Source: Hydromicrobium sp964415365 | GTDB taxonomy: Bacteria > Actinomycetota > Humimicrobiia > Humimicrobiales > Humimicrobiaceae | DNA length: 64,000 nt | Reading direction: 5' to 3' | Assembly (NCBI GenBank): GCA_964415365.1 | Contig: CAYPYW010000006.1 | Location: 1 to 64,000 of the forward strand | In this document: positions 35,927-43,868 of the stretch, piece by piece | Position numbering within the stretch: the stretch's first letter is position 1 | Layout: every line of letters starts with the position of its first letter | Program-made: the position numbers and the translations under genes | Notes under the pieces: generated by a model | Databases searched by the model: none | The model's input: the letters and a program-made list of their open reading frames with translations, nothing else | What the model was told of the DNA's origin: nothing

Positions 35927-36882
35927 TTATTCTTTTGGGCGTTTCTTTTTAAAAGAAACAAAATTTCCTCCTGATTAATCCTGATTCTTTTAATTATATC
36001 TGCAGAGATGCCGACTATGAAAAGTATTATGGAAATAAAAAGAAAAGTACCCCCCACGAATCCCGACCAGATATTAGGATGAAATGATCCTATTGAGACA
36101 TATGTGTATAACAAGATTGATCCGAAGAAGATACTTACTATAAAAAAGAAAAGGGCAATATAAGAAAAGAATGAAAATGGTTTGTAATCCCGGTAAGTTT
36201 CAAGAATAATTTTGAGAGTATTTATTCCGTATTTAAAAAGATTGGAAGAAATTTTTGAAGTTCTTGATGGGAAATACTTCACTTTTATGGGAGTTTCAAT
36301 AATATTTAGTTTTTTAAATGATAAATCAATAAATATTTCCTGGGTGTATGTAAACTTGCCCTGGAGATTTAAAGACAGTAATGCCCTTTTAGAATATGCT
36401 CTGAATCCGCATGATACATCATAAAACTTTTTACCAACCAGCCTGCTTATAAATATTGACATTAATTTATTTCCCCATAACTTGAATAGAGGCATCTGCG
36501 GATAGTAGCTTTTGTCAACAAATCTGGAGGCAGTGACTAAATCGGCATTATTTTCCATAATAGGTTTGATAAGTTTGGGGATATCTTCCGAATTGAATTG
36601 ACCGTCTCCGTCGATACTGACCATTAAATCGAAATTGTTATCCAGAGCATATTGAATACTCTTGCCAAATGATACACCAAGTCCCATATTAAAGTAGTTT
36701 TTTATTATTTCTGCCCCTGAGCCCCTGGCTATTTTGCCGGTATTATCTGTACTACCATCATCTATAACCAGGATATGGATTTCGGATACACCATCAAGGT
36801 TTCTTGGGATATCTCGTATTACTTCTTCTATCTTTTTTTCTTCGTTGTATGCTGGGATTGAGACCAATAATTTTTTTATCAT
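35923..36882 (-). CDS. Polyprenol-phosphate glycosyltransferase (GT2, DPM1-like) with two C-terminal helices
   Basis: 319 residues. Catalytic domain about 1-230: VSIPAYNEEKKIEEVI, VIDDGSTDNTGKIA, SIDGDGQFNSEDIPKL (DxD-type metal site) and DVSCGFRAYSKRALL. Two helices follow (about 238-262 and 272-298), and the tail is basic. It is the second DPM1-like enzyme in the locus and may load a different sugar on polyprenyl phosphate. The stop overlaps the start of a 52-residue membrane protein. The divergent SMR-like pair on the other side could flip its product. Confidence 0.9.
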   Translation of the reverse strand: MIKKLLVSIPAYNEEKKIEEVIRDIPRNLDGVSEIHILVIDDGSTDNTGKIARGSGAEIIKNYFNMGLGVSFGKSIQYALDNNFDLMVSIDGDGQFNSEDIPKLIKPIMENNADLVTASRFVDKSYYPQMPLFKLWGNKLMSIFISRLVGKKFYDVSCGFRAYSKRALLSLNLQGKFTYTQEIFIDLSFKKLNIIETPIKVKYFPSRTSKISSNLFKYGINTLKIILETYRDYKPFSFFSYIALFFFIVSIFFGSILLYTYVSIGSFHPNIWSGFVGGTFLFISIILFIVGISADIIKRIRINQEEILFLLKRNAQKNK

Positions 36883-37076
36883 ATGAATTTAATTATCTTA
36901 AATTTTGCGATTTTTGTTGTTAAAGAAAAAAATGTCAAAATCCATTTTAAACAATTTTATAACTATAACGTAAAAAATAACAGGCTTTATATTTTTTAAA
37001 AGAACTTAATATTTAATCGATTTTAGTATAAAATGTGTTTCACGATATTAGCTTGAGTCTGGTTTATTTAAACAAT

Positions 37077-37457
37077 ATGAAAATAACATCTGGAATTACA
37101 GATAAGAAATTTTTTTATATATTGATAATTGTTCTTACTATTGTTATTAATTTATCCACTATAGTAGCCAGTAAATATTTAGGGATAAACCTTACTTTTT
37201 CGAAAATTTTTGTTTTATGGCTATCTGTTCTCATAATAACTTATGGTTTGAAATTTACTTTCTGGTTTTTTTTGAATAGGAAATTCCAGCTTTCGTTTAT
37301 ATATCCTATTTTAAGCTTGAATTATTTTATCTCTTTATTCTTAGGAAAAGTTTTATTCCAAGAGGATATTACCTTAAAAAAGATAATAGGTTCAATAGTA
37401 ATTGTGATTGGAGTTGTTATTATAACTATGTCAAGTAAAAAAATGGAGGGTGTCTGA
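37077..37457 (+). CDS. Small EamA/SMR-like membrane protein, pair member 1
   Basis: About 126 residues with four hydrophobic helices. The last part, YPILSLNYFISLFLGKVLFQ followed by ITLKKIIGSIVIVIGVVII, is the EamA/SMR signature. Relatives such as ArnE/ArnF flip undecaprenyl-phosphate sugars as a two-protein unit, and the next gene starts 3 bp later. I prefer ATG 37077. The in-frame GTG 37035 lies almost on a TATAAA box (37027-37032) that looks like this gene's -10. Confidence 0.8.
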   Translation: MKITSGITDKKFFYILIIVLTIVINLSTIVASKYLGINLTFSKIFVLWLSVLIITYGLKFTFWFFLNRKFQLSFIYPILSLNYFISLFLGKVLFQEDITLKKIIGSIVIVIGVVIITMSSKKMEGV

Positions 37458-37460
37458 TAA

Positions 37461-37802
37461 ATGGCACTCTATATTTCTCTGGCTGTCTTAATTCAATTAC
37501 TGGTTTCTCTGTCACAGGTTATATTTAAAATTGGAGCTCTTAAAGTAGATTTTAAGAAACCTTTGGTTTATAATCTTAAAAATAAATATCTACTGGCGAG
37601 TATATTTTTGTTTATACTTGTTCCATTTCTTTCCGTGGTTACAATGAGGGTAATAGAATTTTCTGATTTTTATTCTTTTACTGCATTGAGTTATGTTTTT
37701 ATTATGTTGTTCTGCTGGAAAATTCTTAAAGAGGATATTGATAAATTGAGAGTTATAGGAAATCTTCTGGTTATTGCCGGAGTCATAATATTCAATTTGT
37801 GA
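37461..37802 (+). CDS. Small EamA/SMR-like membrane protein, pair member 2
   Basis: 113 residues, four helices. SLSQVIFKIGALKVDFKKP in the first half and FTALSYVFIMLFCWKILKED then GNLLVIAGVIIF at the end match the EamA/SMR pattern. Together with the preceding gene it probably forms an ArnE/ArnF-like heterodimer moving a polyprenyl-phosphate sugar to the outer leaflet, ready for the GT-C enzyme encoded 33 bp downstream. Confidence 0.82.
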   Translation: MALYISLAVLIQLLVSLSQVIFKIGALKVDFKKPLVYNLKNKYLLASIFLFILVPFLSVVTMRVIEFSDFYSFTALSYVFIMLFCWKILKEDIDKLRVIGNLLVIAGVIIFNL

Positions 37803-37835
37803 AATGTTATTATTCGGGTTTCTTGAAGGGTATAT

Positions 37836-39728
37836 ATGTTGCAGAAAATTAAAAAATTTGTTGTGAGCAAGAGAATAGCAATATTTTCCGTATTTTCCTT
37901 TATAATCCCACTGGTTATTTATGTAGTTACTCTGGAACCTAAATTGGTCGGAGGAGATACAGGCTGGTATGCGAATCAAATTCCTGAAATGAGTCTTATG
38001 GTACCGACCGGTTATCCGACATTTTCAATGTTTTTAAAACTTTTTACTTATCTGCCAATTGGTGATCTTGCTTACAGGCTTAACCTTTTCTCTGCAATAT
38101 TTGGTGCCTTTACTACTTTATTTTTGTTTTTAGCCATCAATAAATTAGCAAAAAATGAATATGTAAGCTTTATAAGCTCCATGATATTTGCCTTTATTGT
38201 GCCTTTCTGGAGTGTGGCAAATAGATTGGAGTTTGATACATTGAATACTTTTTTTGTAGCTTTATTGATTTTTTCGGCGATTGTTTATTCTGAAAATAAA
38301 ACAAGGAAATATCTTTACTTTTTCTTTTTCTGTCTGGGCTTAAGTTTAACCAATCATCCTCTCACCTTTTTTGTTGTGCCGGCAATTGTCTTATATGTCA
38401 TTATCATAAATCCCCGGATTTTTAAAAGTTTGAAGGCAATTTTTATCAGTGCAGGTTTTTTTATTTTGCCCCTTTTGTCTTACTTCTATCTTCTCATAAG
38501 ATCCCTTCAGGGATTCGGAGAGGTAAATAATTTACTGAGGTTATTATTCTACGTTACAGGAAGGGGAGTCACAGGAGAAATCCACGGCGGAAGTTTTGGT
38601 GATAAAGATATTTCATTGATTATTAAGGTAATAAAAGATTATTTAAACATACTTTACAGCACCTATGGTATCGTACTGATTATTATAGCTGTGGCAGGAT
38701 TTATCTTTTTAATAAGAAAAAATAAGAAATTTGGTATCTGCACGTTTTTGCTTATAATTTTTAACTTCATAGTACCGCCGCTGTATATTGGTCATGCAAA
38801 TCCAAATTATCTGCTGGATTCTATGATTGTGATTTCTTTTTATATCGCATTTGGACTTTTATCTATACTGAACGGGTCGGTTTTTCTTTTTAATAAGTCA
38901 CTACGTAGTAGAAAGATATTAAAGGTAGATAATTTTTTAAGATATTTTTTAATAGCGATTATATTGTTGTTTTTCGCCTTTTTACCCTCTTCCCTTGTTT
39001 TGGAACATTATAGTGAACTTGATCTTTCTGAACCTCTGCCTATTTATAAATTCTGGGATGAGGCTTTTAGTAATATGGAGAGTGGTTCCAGAGTATATGT
39101 TTTGGCGAGGGCAGCTAATGTGGGAATGTTTGTAGACACGTATGAATATGGCGAAAAAGAAATAGAATATATTTACCATACCAACCCCCGCTATGCATTG
39201 GATGATATGATTGAAGGTCTTGAAAATGGTATATCTGTATATTTTGTAGGTAACACCAGAACGCTGCGATCTGTATTTAATGCCGAACAGGTAGGAAGAA
39301 CCTATTACTGGTATAGATATAATGAGATCTTGAGACTCTTTAAAGTTACTGAACCAAAAGTTAATATTGAAATAAGTTACTCTAGTGATAGTTATACCAG
39401 AGAATTTGGCGAGAAATTCACTGTGGAATATATCATTAAAAACAAAAATAAAGAAAATATTAAAATTAATTCGCTTGAACTGGAACTTCCGGATAATATA
39501 GAACTTTTAGAAGTTGATGCTGAAGGTTATATCAATCAGTACCCTGGTATCAGTGGGGGTATATATATGTGGGTAAGTGACTCGTATGAGATAGAGGGGG
39601 AAAGTGAGATTAATCTGATTGTGGAGCTGAGGGGCATTAGACCCGGTAAGTCTCTTATGAAATTTAGAGCGACAACAACTGGTATTTATGTAAACTGTGA
39701 TGATATCGAGATGGAGATAAGAGAATAA
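37836..39728 (+). CDS. DUF2723-type GT-C membrane protein with C-terminal beta-sandwich
   Basis: 630 residues. The N-terminal DUF2723 pattern reads VVTLEPKLVGGDTGWYANQIP then PTGYPTFSMFLKLFTYLPIG, with the acidic catalytic-type residue in the first loop; about ten helices reach residue 390. GT-C enzymes of this group are related to protein O-mannosyltransferases. From about residue 511 to the end is an outside domain (FTVEYIIKNKNKENIKINSL, ELELPDNIELL, GGIYMWVSDSY) that is almost repeated at the C-terminus of the deacetylase encoded next. It probably glycosylates a surface polymer. Confidence 0.85.
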   Translation: MLQKIKKFVVSKRIAIFSVFSFIIPLVIYVVTLEPKLVGGDTGWYANQIPEMSLMVPTGYPTFSMFLKLFTYLPIGDLAYRLNLFSAIFGAFTTLFLFLAINKLAKNEYVSFISSMIFAFIVPFWSVANRLEFDTLNTFFVALLIFSAIVYSENKTRKYLYFFFFCLGLSLTNHPLTFFVVPAIVLYVIIINPRIFKSLKAIFISAGFFILPLLSYFYLLIRSLQGFGEVNNLLRLLFYVTGRGVTGEIHGGSFGDKDISLIIKVIKDYLNILYSTYGIVLIIIAVAGFIFLIRKNKKFGICTFLLIIFNFIVPPLYIGHANPNYLLDSMIVISFYIAFGLLSILNGSVFLFNKSLRSRKILKVDNFLRYFLIAIILLFFAFLPSSLVLEHYSELDLSEPLPIYKFWDEAFSNMESGSRVYVLARAANVGMFVDTYEYGEKEIEYIYHTNPRYALDDMIEGLENGISVYFVGNTRTLRSVFNAEQVGRTYYWYRYNEILRLFKVTEPKVNIEISYSSDSYTREFGEKFTVEYIIKNKNKENIKINSLELELPDNIELLEVDAEGYINQYPGISGGIYMWVSDSYEIEGESEINLIVELRGIRPGKSLMKFRATTTGIYVNCDDIEMEIRE

Positions 39729-39796
39729 TATATTTTTGGACTGTGCAGATATTCGGTTGTAATGCAAGGGGTAAAAATCTAAGGTAGGACATTCTA

Positions 39797-41374
39797 ATGA
39801 AGCTCATAAATAAAAATCCCAAAGAAATAATTTATACACTGGTAATATTCATTTGTGTAGCTAGTATCTCTTTATTTTTTTTAGGCTGTTCCCCATATAA
39901 AAAAATCTGGGGTAATGATACAAGTGGTTTATTGTCATCATTTTCAGAATCCAGTATGGAGATTGTGGATTTGAATGGTGGTGACACATATCCTGGCGAA
40001 AGTTTGGAGATAAATATAAATATTGTAAATAGCGGAGACACGGAAGCAAGAAATGTAAAAGTTAACCTTATTATACCCGGTTTCTTTGCATTAAATAATG
40101 AAGAGACCAGCTGGGGCGTAGATACTTTAGATGCCGGGGAAAAGATTTCTTTTAATACCAGTTTAAATTTAATAGATAATATAACTGAAGATACACAGGT
40201 TTCATGCAGGTTAGAAATATCTTCGGATGAGGTAGATCCTTTTATAAGTCCTGCTTATAGCATAATGGTTTACGGTGTCAGACCGTTTGAGGAAAATTAT
40301 ATTCCAATAATAGGATTGCACGCAATAGAAGATCGCATAGAAGAACCGATAGAGCTTTATACTGAATATTTTGATGAATTATGCAGGATTTTAAGAGAGT
40401 GCGGTTATGAAACTATAACATTTGCAGACCTTTTGAAATATATAGATTATGGAAAAGCTCTGCCTGAAAAGCCGGTAATTATAACCTCTGATGATGGATT
40501 TCAGGATGTTTATACAAATGGTTTTCCCATACTCAAAAAATATGGGTACAAGATGACTGTTTTTCTGGTTACAGGTGCAATTGGTGGTTCTGATGCTGAT
40601 AGAAAAACAAACAGGTATTTCAACGAGAGGGCTAAAGTAATAAGACCCATACTTATCTGGCCTGAAATCATCGAGATGAATAAATATGGGTGTGAATTTC
40701 TATCCCATACTGTAAATCACATAAGACTGGGTCTGTCTTCTGATGAACAGTTTTTATACGAGCTTATCCAGTCAAAGGATGATATAGAATCCCACCTTGG
40801 AAACGAAGTTTTGTTTTTTGCATGGCCCTATGACAATCATTCTTTTTCGAAATGGCACTTAATAGCCGATGCAGGTTACAGGGGTGCAGTAAGGTACGGG
40901 AACGGAATTGAAGATATGAGAACAATAAATCTCTATGATATAAAGAGGGTTGAGTTTAATAGTTATATCCCGCCGAATCAATATGTAGGTTATTTGAATC
41001 TGGATAGGAACATCGTAATTGAGTATATGACTGATGAACATATCAAAGAAACCGGTCAGGAATTTACCGTGGAATACACCATTAGGAACGAAAATGAAGA
41101 AAGCATTAAAATTAGTTCGCTTGAATTGGAACTTCCGGATAATATTGAACTTATAGGAGTTAGTCCTGACGGGTATATTGACCAATACCCTGGCGCTAGT
41201 GATGGTATATATATGTGGGTAAACGATTCATATATAATAGAAAAGGAAGATGAAATTAATCTGATTGTGAAGCTTAAAGGTACCAATCCTGGAAAGTCTC
41301 TTATAAAATTCAGGATAACTAATCATTATAATTATTTGAATTGTGACGACATCGAAATGGAAATAAAAGATTGA
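39797..41374 (+). CDS. Polysaccharide deacetylase lipoprotein flanked by beta-sandwich domains
   Basis: 525 residues. Lipobox LFFLGC with the lipid-carrying cysteine at 31. A CARDB/DUF11-like domain (about 50-155; VDLNGGDTYPGESLEININI) precedes an NodB-type deacetylase (about 165-400): motif 1 is TSDDGFQDVY (the usual TFDDG with Phe replaced by Ser, both Asp kept), motif 2 is SHTVNH, and FAWPYDNHS follows. The C-terminal 120 residues match the tail of the DUF2723 protein. It probably removes N-acetyl groups from a surface polymer or peptidoglycan. Confidence 0.9.
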   Translation: MKLINKNPKEIIYTLVIFICVASISLFFLGCSPYKKIWGNDTSGLLSSFSESSMEIVDLNGGDTYPGESLEININIVNSGDTEARNVKVNLIIPGFFALNNEETSWGVDTLDAGEKISFNTSLNLIDNITEDTQVSCRLEISSDEVDPFISPAYSIMVYGVRPFEENYIPIIGLHAIEDRIEEPIELYTEYFDELCRILRECGYETITFADLLKYIDYGKALPEKPVIITSDDGFQDVYTNGFPILKKYGYKMTVFLVTGAIGGSDADRKTNRYFNERAKVIRPILIWPEIIEMNKYGCEFLSHTVNHIRLGLSSDEQFLYELIQSKDDIESHLGNEVLFFAWPYDNHSFSKWHLIADAGYRGAVRYGNGIEDMRTINLYDIKRVEFNSYIPPNQYVGYLNLDRNIVIEYMTDEHIKETGQEFTVEYTIRNENEESIKISSLELELPDNIELIGVSPDGYIDQYPGASDGIYMWVNDSYIIEKEDEINLIVKLKGTNPGKSLIKFRITNHYNYLNCDDIEMEIKD

Positions 41375-41400
41375 GGGGCTTTATTTAGGGATAATTTTTT

Positions 41401-41409
41401 TGGTATAAT
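41401..41409 (+). promoter_or_regulatory. Extended -10 promoter for the SGNH hydrolase gene
   Basis: TGGTATAAT is a perfect extended -10, 43 bp before ATG 41453. No -35 is visible at normal spacing. It suggests the hydrolase can be expressed apart from the upstream deacetylase. Confidence 0.55.
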
Positions 41410-41452
41410 AGAAAGCTGCTTTATAGGTATAGGTGATTTTGAAATAAAAAAA

Positions 41453-43276
41453 ATGAATAAGAGATTCTCAGAATATATAAAACGTAATAGAAAGTGGATA
41501 TATCCTGTAGTTATATTCATTGTTGTAGCTTCTGTGTCATATTTTTTATATTATTACTTTATTATTTATCCCCCAAAATTTAGCAATGAGGAGTTTAATT
41601 TTATATCCAGCAGTTCCGGCGAGTATTTAAAACCCGGTGATCAAATAACGTATACAATAAATTATAAGAATACAGGGAAGAAAGCGGTAGAAGATTTTAC
41701 GATAGAGTTGAAAATACCGGAGAATGCAGTTTTTATATCATCAAGTCACAATGAGATTTCAGAAAATGCTCATGGAGTGGTAGCTTTTGAAGTTGGTGAT
41801 ATCAAGGGAGATGAGGAAGGTGCAATAGATTTTATAGTGGAAGTCAAAAAGCCGCTGGATAATGGTACTTTAATAAAATTAGACGGAGCAAAGTTCAGTT
41901 ATAAGAGCGGAGGAGAAAATTTTAATAACGATATCAATGCAAACTTAACAAGTACGGTAGAGAGCAATCCAAATTTTGATAATTTTAAGCTGGAAGCTGT
42001 CGATGAAAACGGTGGAGTTTTAAGATTGGGTGATGTCATACAGTATAAATTAATAGTGGAAAATACCGGTGACATGAATGCTGCCAATGTAGAAATTAAA
42101 AGTAATTTCTCGGAATATGTGGATATAATTGAAGATTCTATTACTGGTTCAGGCGAATATGAAGGCAGTACTGTGTTGTGGAATATTGATAATATGGAAA
42201 TAAATAAACCCAGGACTTTATCATTTAAGGTCAGGGTAAAGGATAACCTAACCAAAGATGTAAGTATTATAAACAATAGTGCCTTGAAATATGGATCGAG
42301 TGTCATAGAAAAGTCGGTGGAGGAGGAGATAAAACGTTTTACCGATTTAACTACGTCGGAAGCATTTTTATATGATGAAAATGGAGGATATCTCTGGGCT
42401 AGTGAGATTATAAATGTAAGAATTGTCGTCAGGAATACGGGTGATAAGATAGAAGAAAGTTATAAAGTTGTCTGTCCGACACCTGCCGGAGCAACTTATA
42501 TCAGCCAGTCGGGTACTCCTGAAGGAATAAGCTGGAGCGATGATATAAGGGGTTTGATATGGGACCTGAAGAATCTTGGAGTGGGAGAAGAGAGAGAAAT
42601 AACTTTCAAAATAAAAGTAAATGAAAATCTGGTTAATTCGGGCGGAACAATAACTACCGCTTTTAAAATAGAAAGCAGTAATGGTGAAGTTATACTCCCC
42701 TCGAAAAGCATGACTGTCAGGGGGCACGTAAATATGAATATTGTAGCGATGGGTGATTCCCTGATAGAAATGTCCAACTGGGTACAGATGTTTGATGACC
42801 TTCTGGAGGCCAACTATCCTTATGCTGATTATAATACTATTGCAAGTGCGAAGGGTGGTGAAATGGCCAGTGGTGGAAATGCAAGGTTTGACAGTACTGT
42901 TGCTATATATAATCCACAGATAGTCATAATAGCTTACGGAACCAATGATGCAGGACCTCATATTTCAAGATTCCAGGGTAATATGGAAAGTATTGTAGCC
43001 AAAGCGAGTAATTTAGGCGCGAGAGTATTTATCAATCTTATTGGTCCTGTTCTTAAGCCCGGAAAAGAAGAATATGTTGAATTGAATAATATAATCAGGC
43101 ATATTGCGGCTAAGTACGGTGCAGTAGTTATAGATGTATTGACTCCGCTTTCACAAAATCCAGGAGAATATCTTACTGATGGAGTGCATTACAGTTCGGC
43201 AGGTGCTGTGGTAGTAGCACATACAGTATTCAGTTATGTTTCTCAATACCTGGGTGATATTGGCCAGAGGCTGTAA
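41453..43276 (+). CDS. Membrane-anchored SGNH/GDSL hydrolase with DUF11-type repeats
   Basis: 607 residues. One N-terminal anchor helix (about 15-38) is followed by three DUF11/CARDB-like beta-sandwich repeats (about 42-160, 175-290, 300-420; GDQITYTINYKNTGKKAVED, GDVIQYKLIVENTGDMNAAN, ASEIINVRIVVRNTGDK). A C-terminal SGNH hydrolase (about 425-607) has block I AMGDSLIE, block III YGTNDAGP and block V DGVHYSSAG with the Asp-His pair. Such enzymes remove or transfer acyl groups on surface glycans. It acts outside the membrane beside the deacetylase, which suggests joint editing of the same polymer. Confidence 0.88.
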   Translation: MNKRFSEYIKRNRKWIYPVVIFIVVASVSYFLYYYFIIYPPKFSNEEFNFISSSSGEYLKPGDQITYTINYKNTGKKAVEDFTIELKIPENAVFISSSHNEISENAHGVVAFEVGDIKGDEEGAIDFIVEVKKPLDNGTLIKLDGAKFSYKSGGENFNNDINANLTSTVESNPNFDNFKLEAVDENGGVLRLGDVIQYKLIVENTGDMNAANVEIKSNFSEYVDIIEDSITGSGEYEGSTVLWNIDNMEINKPRTLSFKVRVKDNLTKDVSIINNSALKYGSSVIEKSVEEEIKRFTDLTTSEAFLYDENGGYLWASEIINVRIVVRNTGDKIEESYKVVCPTPAGATYISQSGTPEGISWSDDIRGLIWDLKNLGVGEEREITFKIKVNENLVNSGGTITTAFKIESSNGEVILPSKSMTVRGHVNMNIVAMGDSLIEMSNWVQMFDDLLEANYPYADYNTIASAKGGEMASGGNARFDSTVAIYNPQIVIIAYGTNDAGPHISRFQGNMESIVAKASNLGARVFINLIGPVLKPGKEEYVELNNIIRHIAAKYGAVVIDVLTPLSQNPGEYLTDGVHYSSAGAVVVAHTVFSYVSQYLGDIGQRL

Positions 43277-43328
43277 TATTTATTATAAACAGTTGGCTTT
43301 CATTAAGACAAAGAAGCGAGTGTGAGTT

Positions 43329-43868
43329 TTGAGAGTTTTTTTAATCGTTTTTTCATTTATAAATACGGTTTTTTATATTTTAGTTTACTCTTATTTTGAT
43401 AATATTCTGGATATTTTTGGAGTGACAAGTTTATCCTCAACGGCAGTAAATTATATCAAATTAACAGCACTTTTGGTTGTGGGTTTTTGTATCGGTATAA
43501 CTGTGATGCTTATACTGCGGTTAAAAATGAAGAAAAGCCTTTTTAGTTTCAAGAATCTGTTTATTGTCGGAATTTTTCCATTTATATGTCTTATACTGTC
43601 AGAGGGCTCCATAACCAGTTTTATTATAAATAAATTTTTCAATTCCAGTGAAACATTGAGTGAACTGGCATTCTATCTCTTTTCAAGACAAACTATCTGG
43701 TCTTTGTGGCTTGGTTTTGCAATAGGTACATCTGTACGCCTTAGTTTTTTAAAAAGGGAATACAAACACTTATCGATCGGGAAGTTGGAACAGGAACATC
43801 TGGAATCTGAATCAGCTAAGGTATTTGATATAGAAAGCAAGGATCAGAATCATTCCCCGGAGCATTAG
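43329..43868 (+). CDS. Four-helix membrane protein of unknown family, copy A
   Basis: 179 residues. Four hydrophobic helices at about 1-20, 38-63, 76-95 and 118-140, then a charged tail. The most characteristic part is KFFNSSETLSELAFYLFSRQ then TIWSLWLGFAIGTSVRL, which is nearly repeated in the protein at 45800 (RFFNS, SELVFYFFSR, TIWAIWLG, GASVRLKF). The start is TTG 43329. Its 3' end overlaps the tail of the convergent propeller gene by 53 bp. I know no family for it. Confidence 0.8.
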   Translation: MRVFLIVFSFINTVFYILVYSYFDNILDIFGVTSLSSTAVNYIKLTALLVVGFCIGITVMLILRLKMKKSLFSFKNLFIVGIFPFICLILSEGSITSFIINKFFNSSETLSELAFYLFSRQTIWSLWLGFAIGTSVRLSFLKREYKHLSIGKLEQEHLESESAKVFDIESKDQNHSPEH

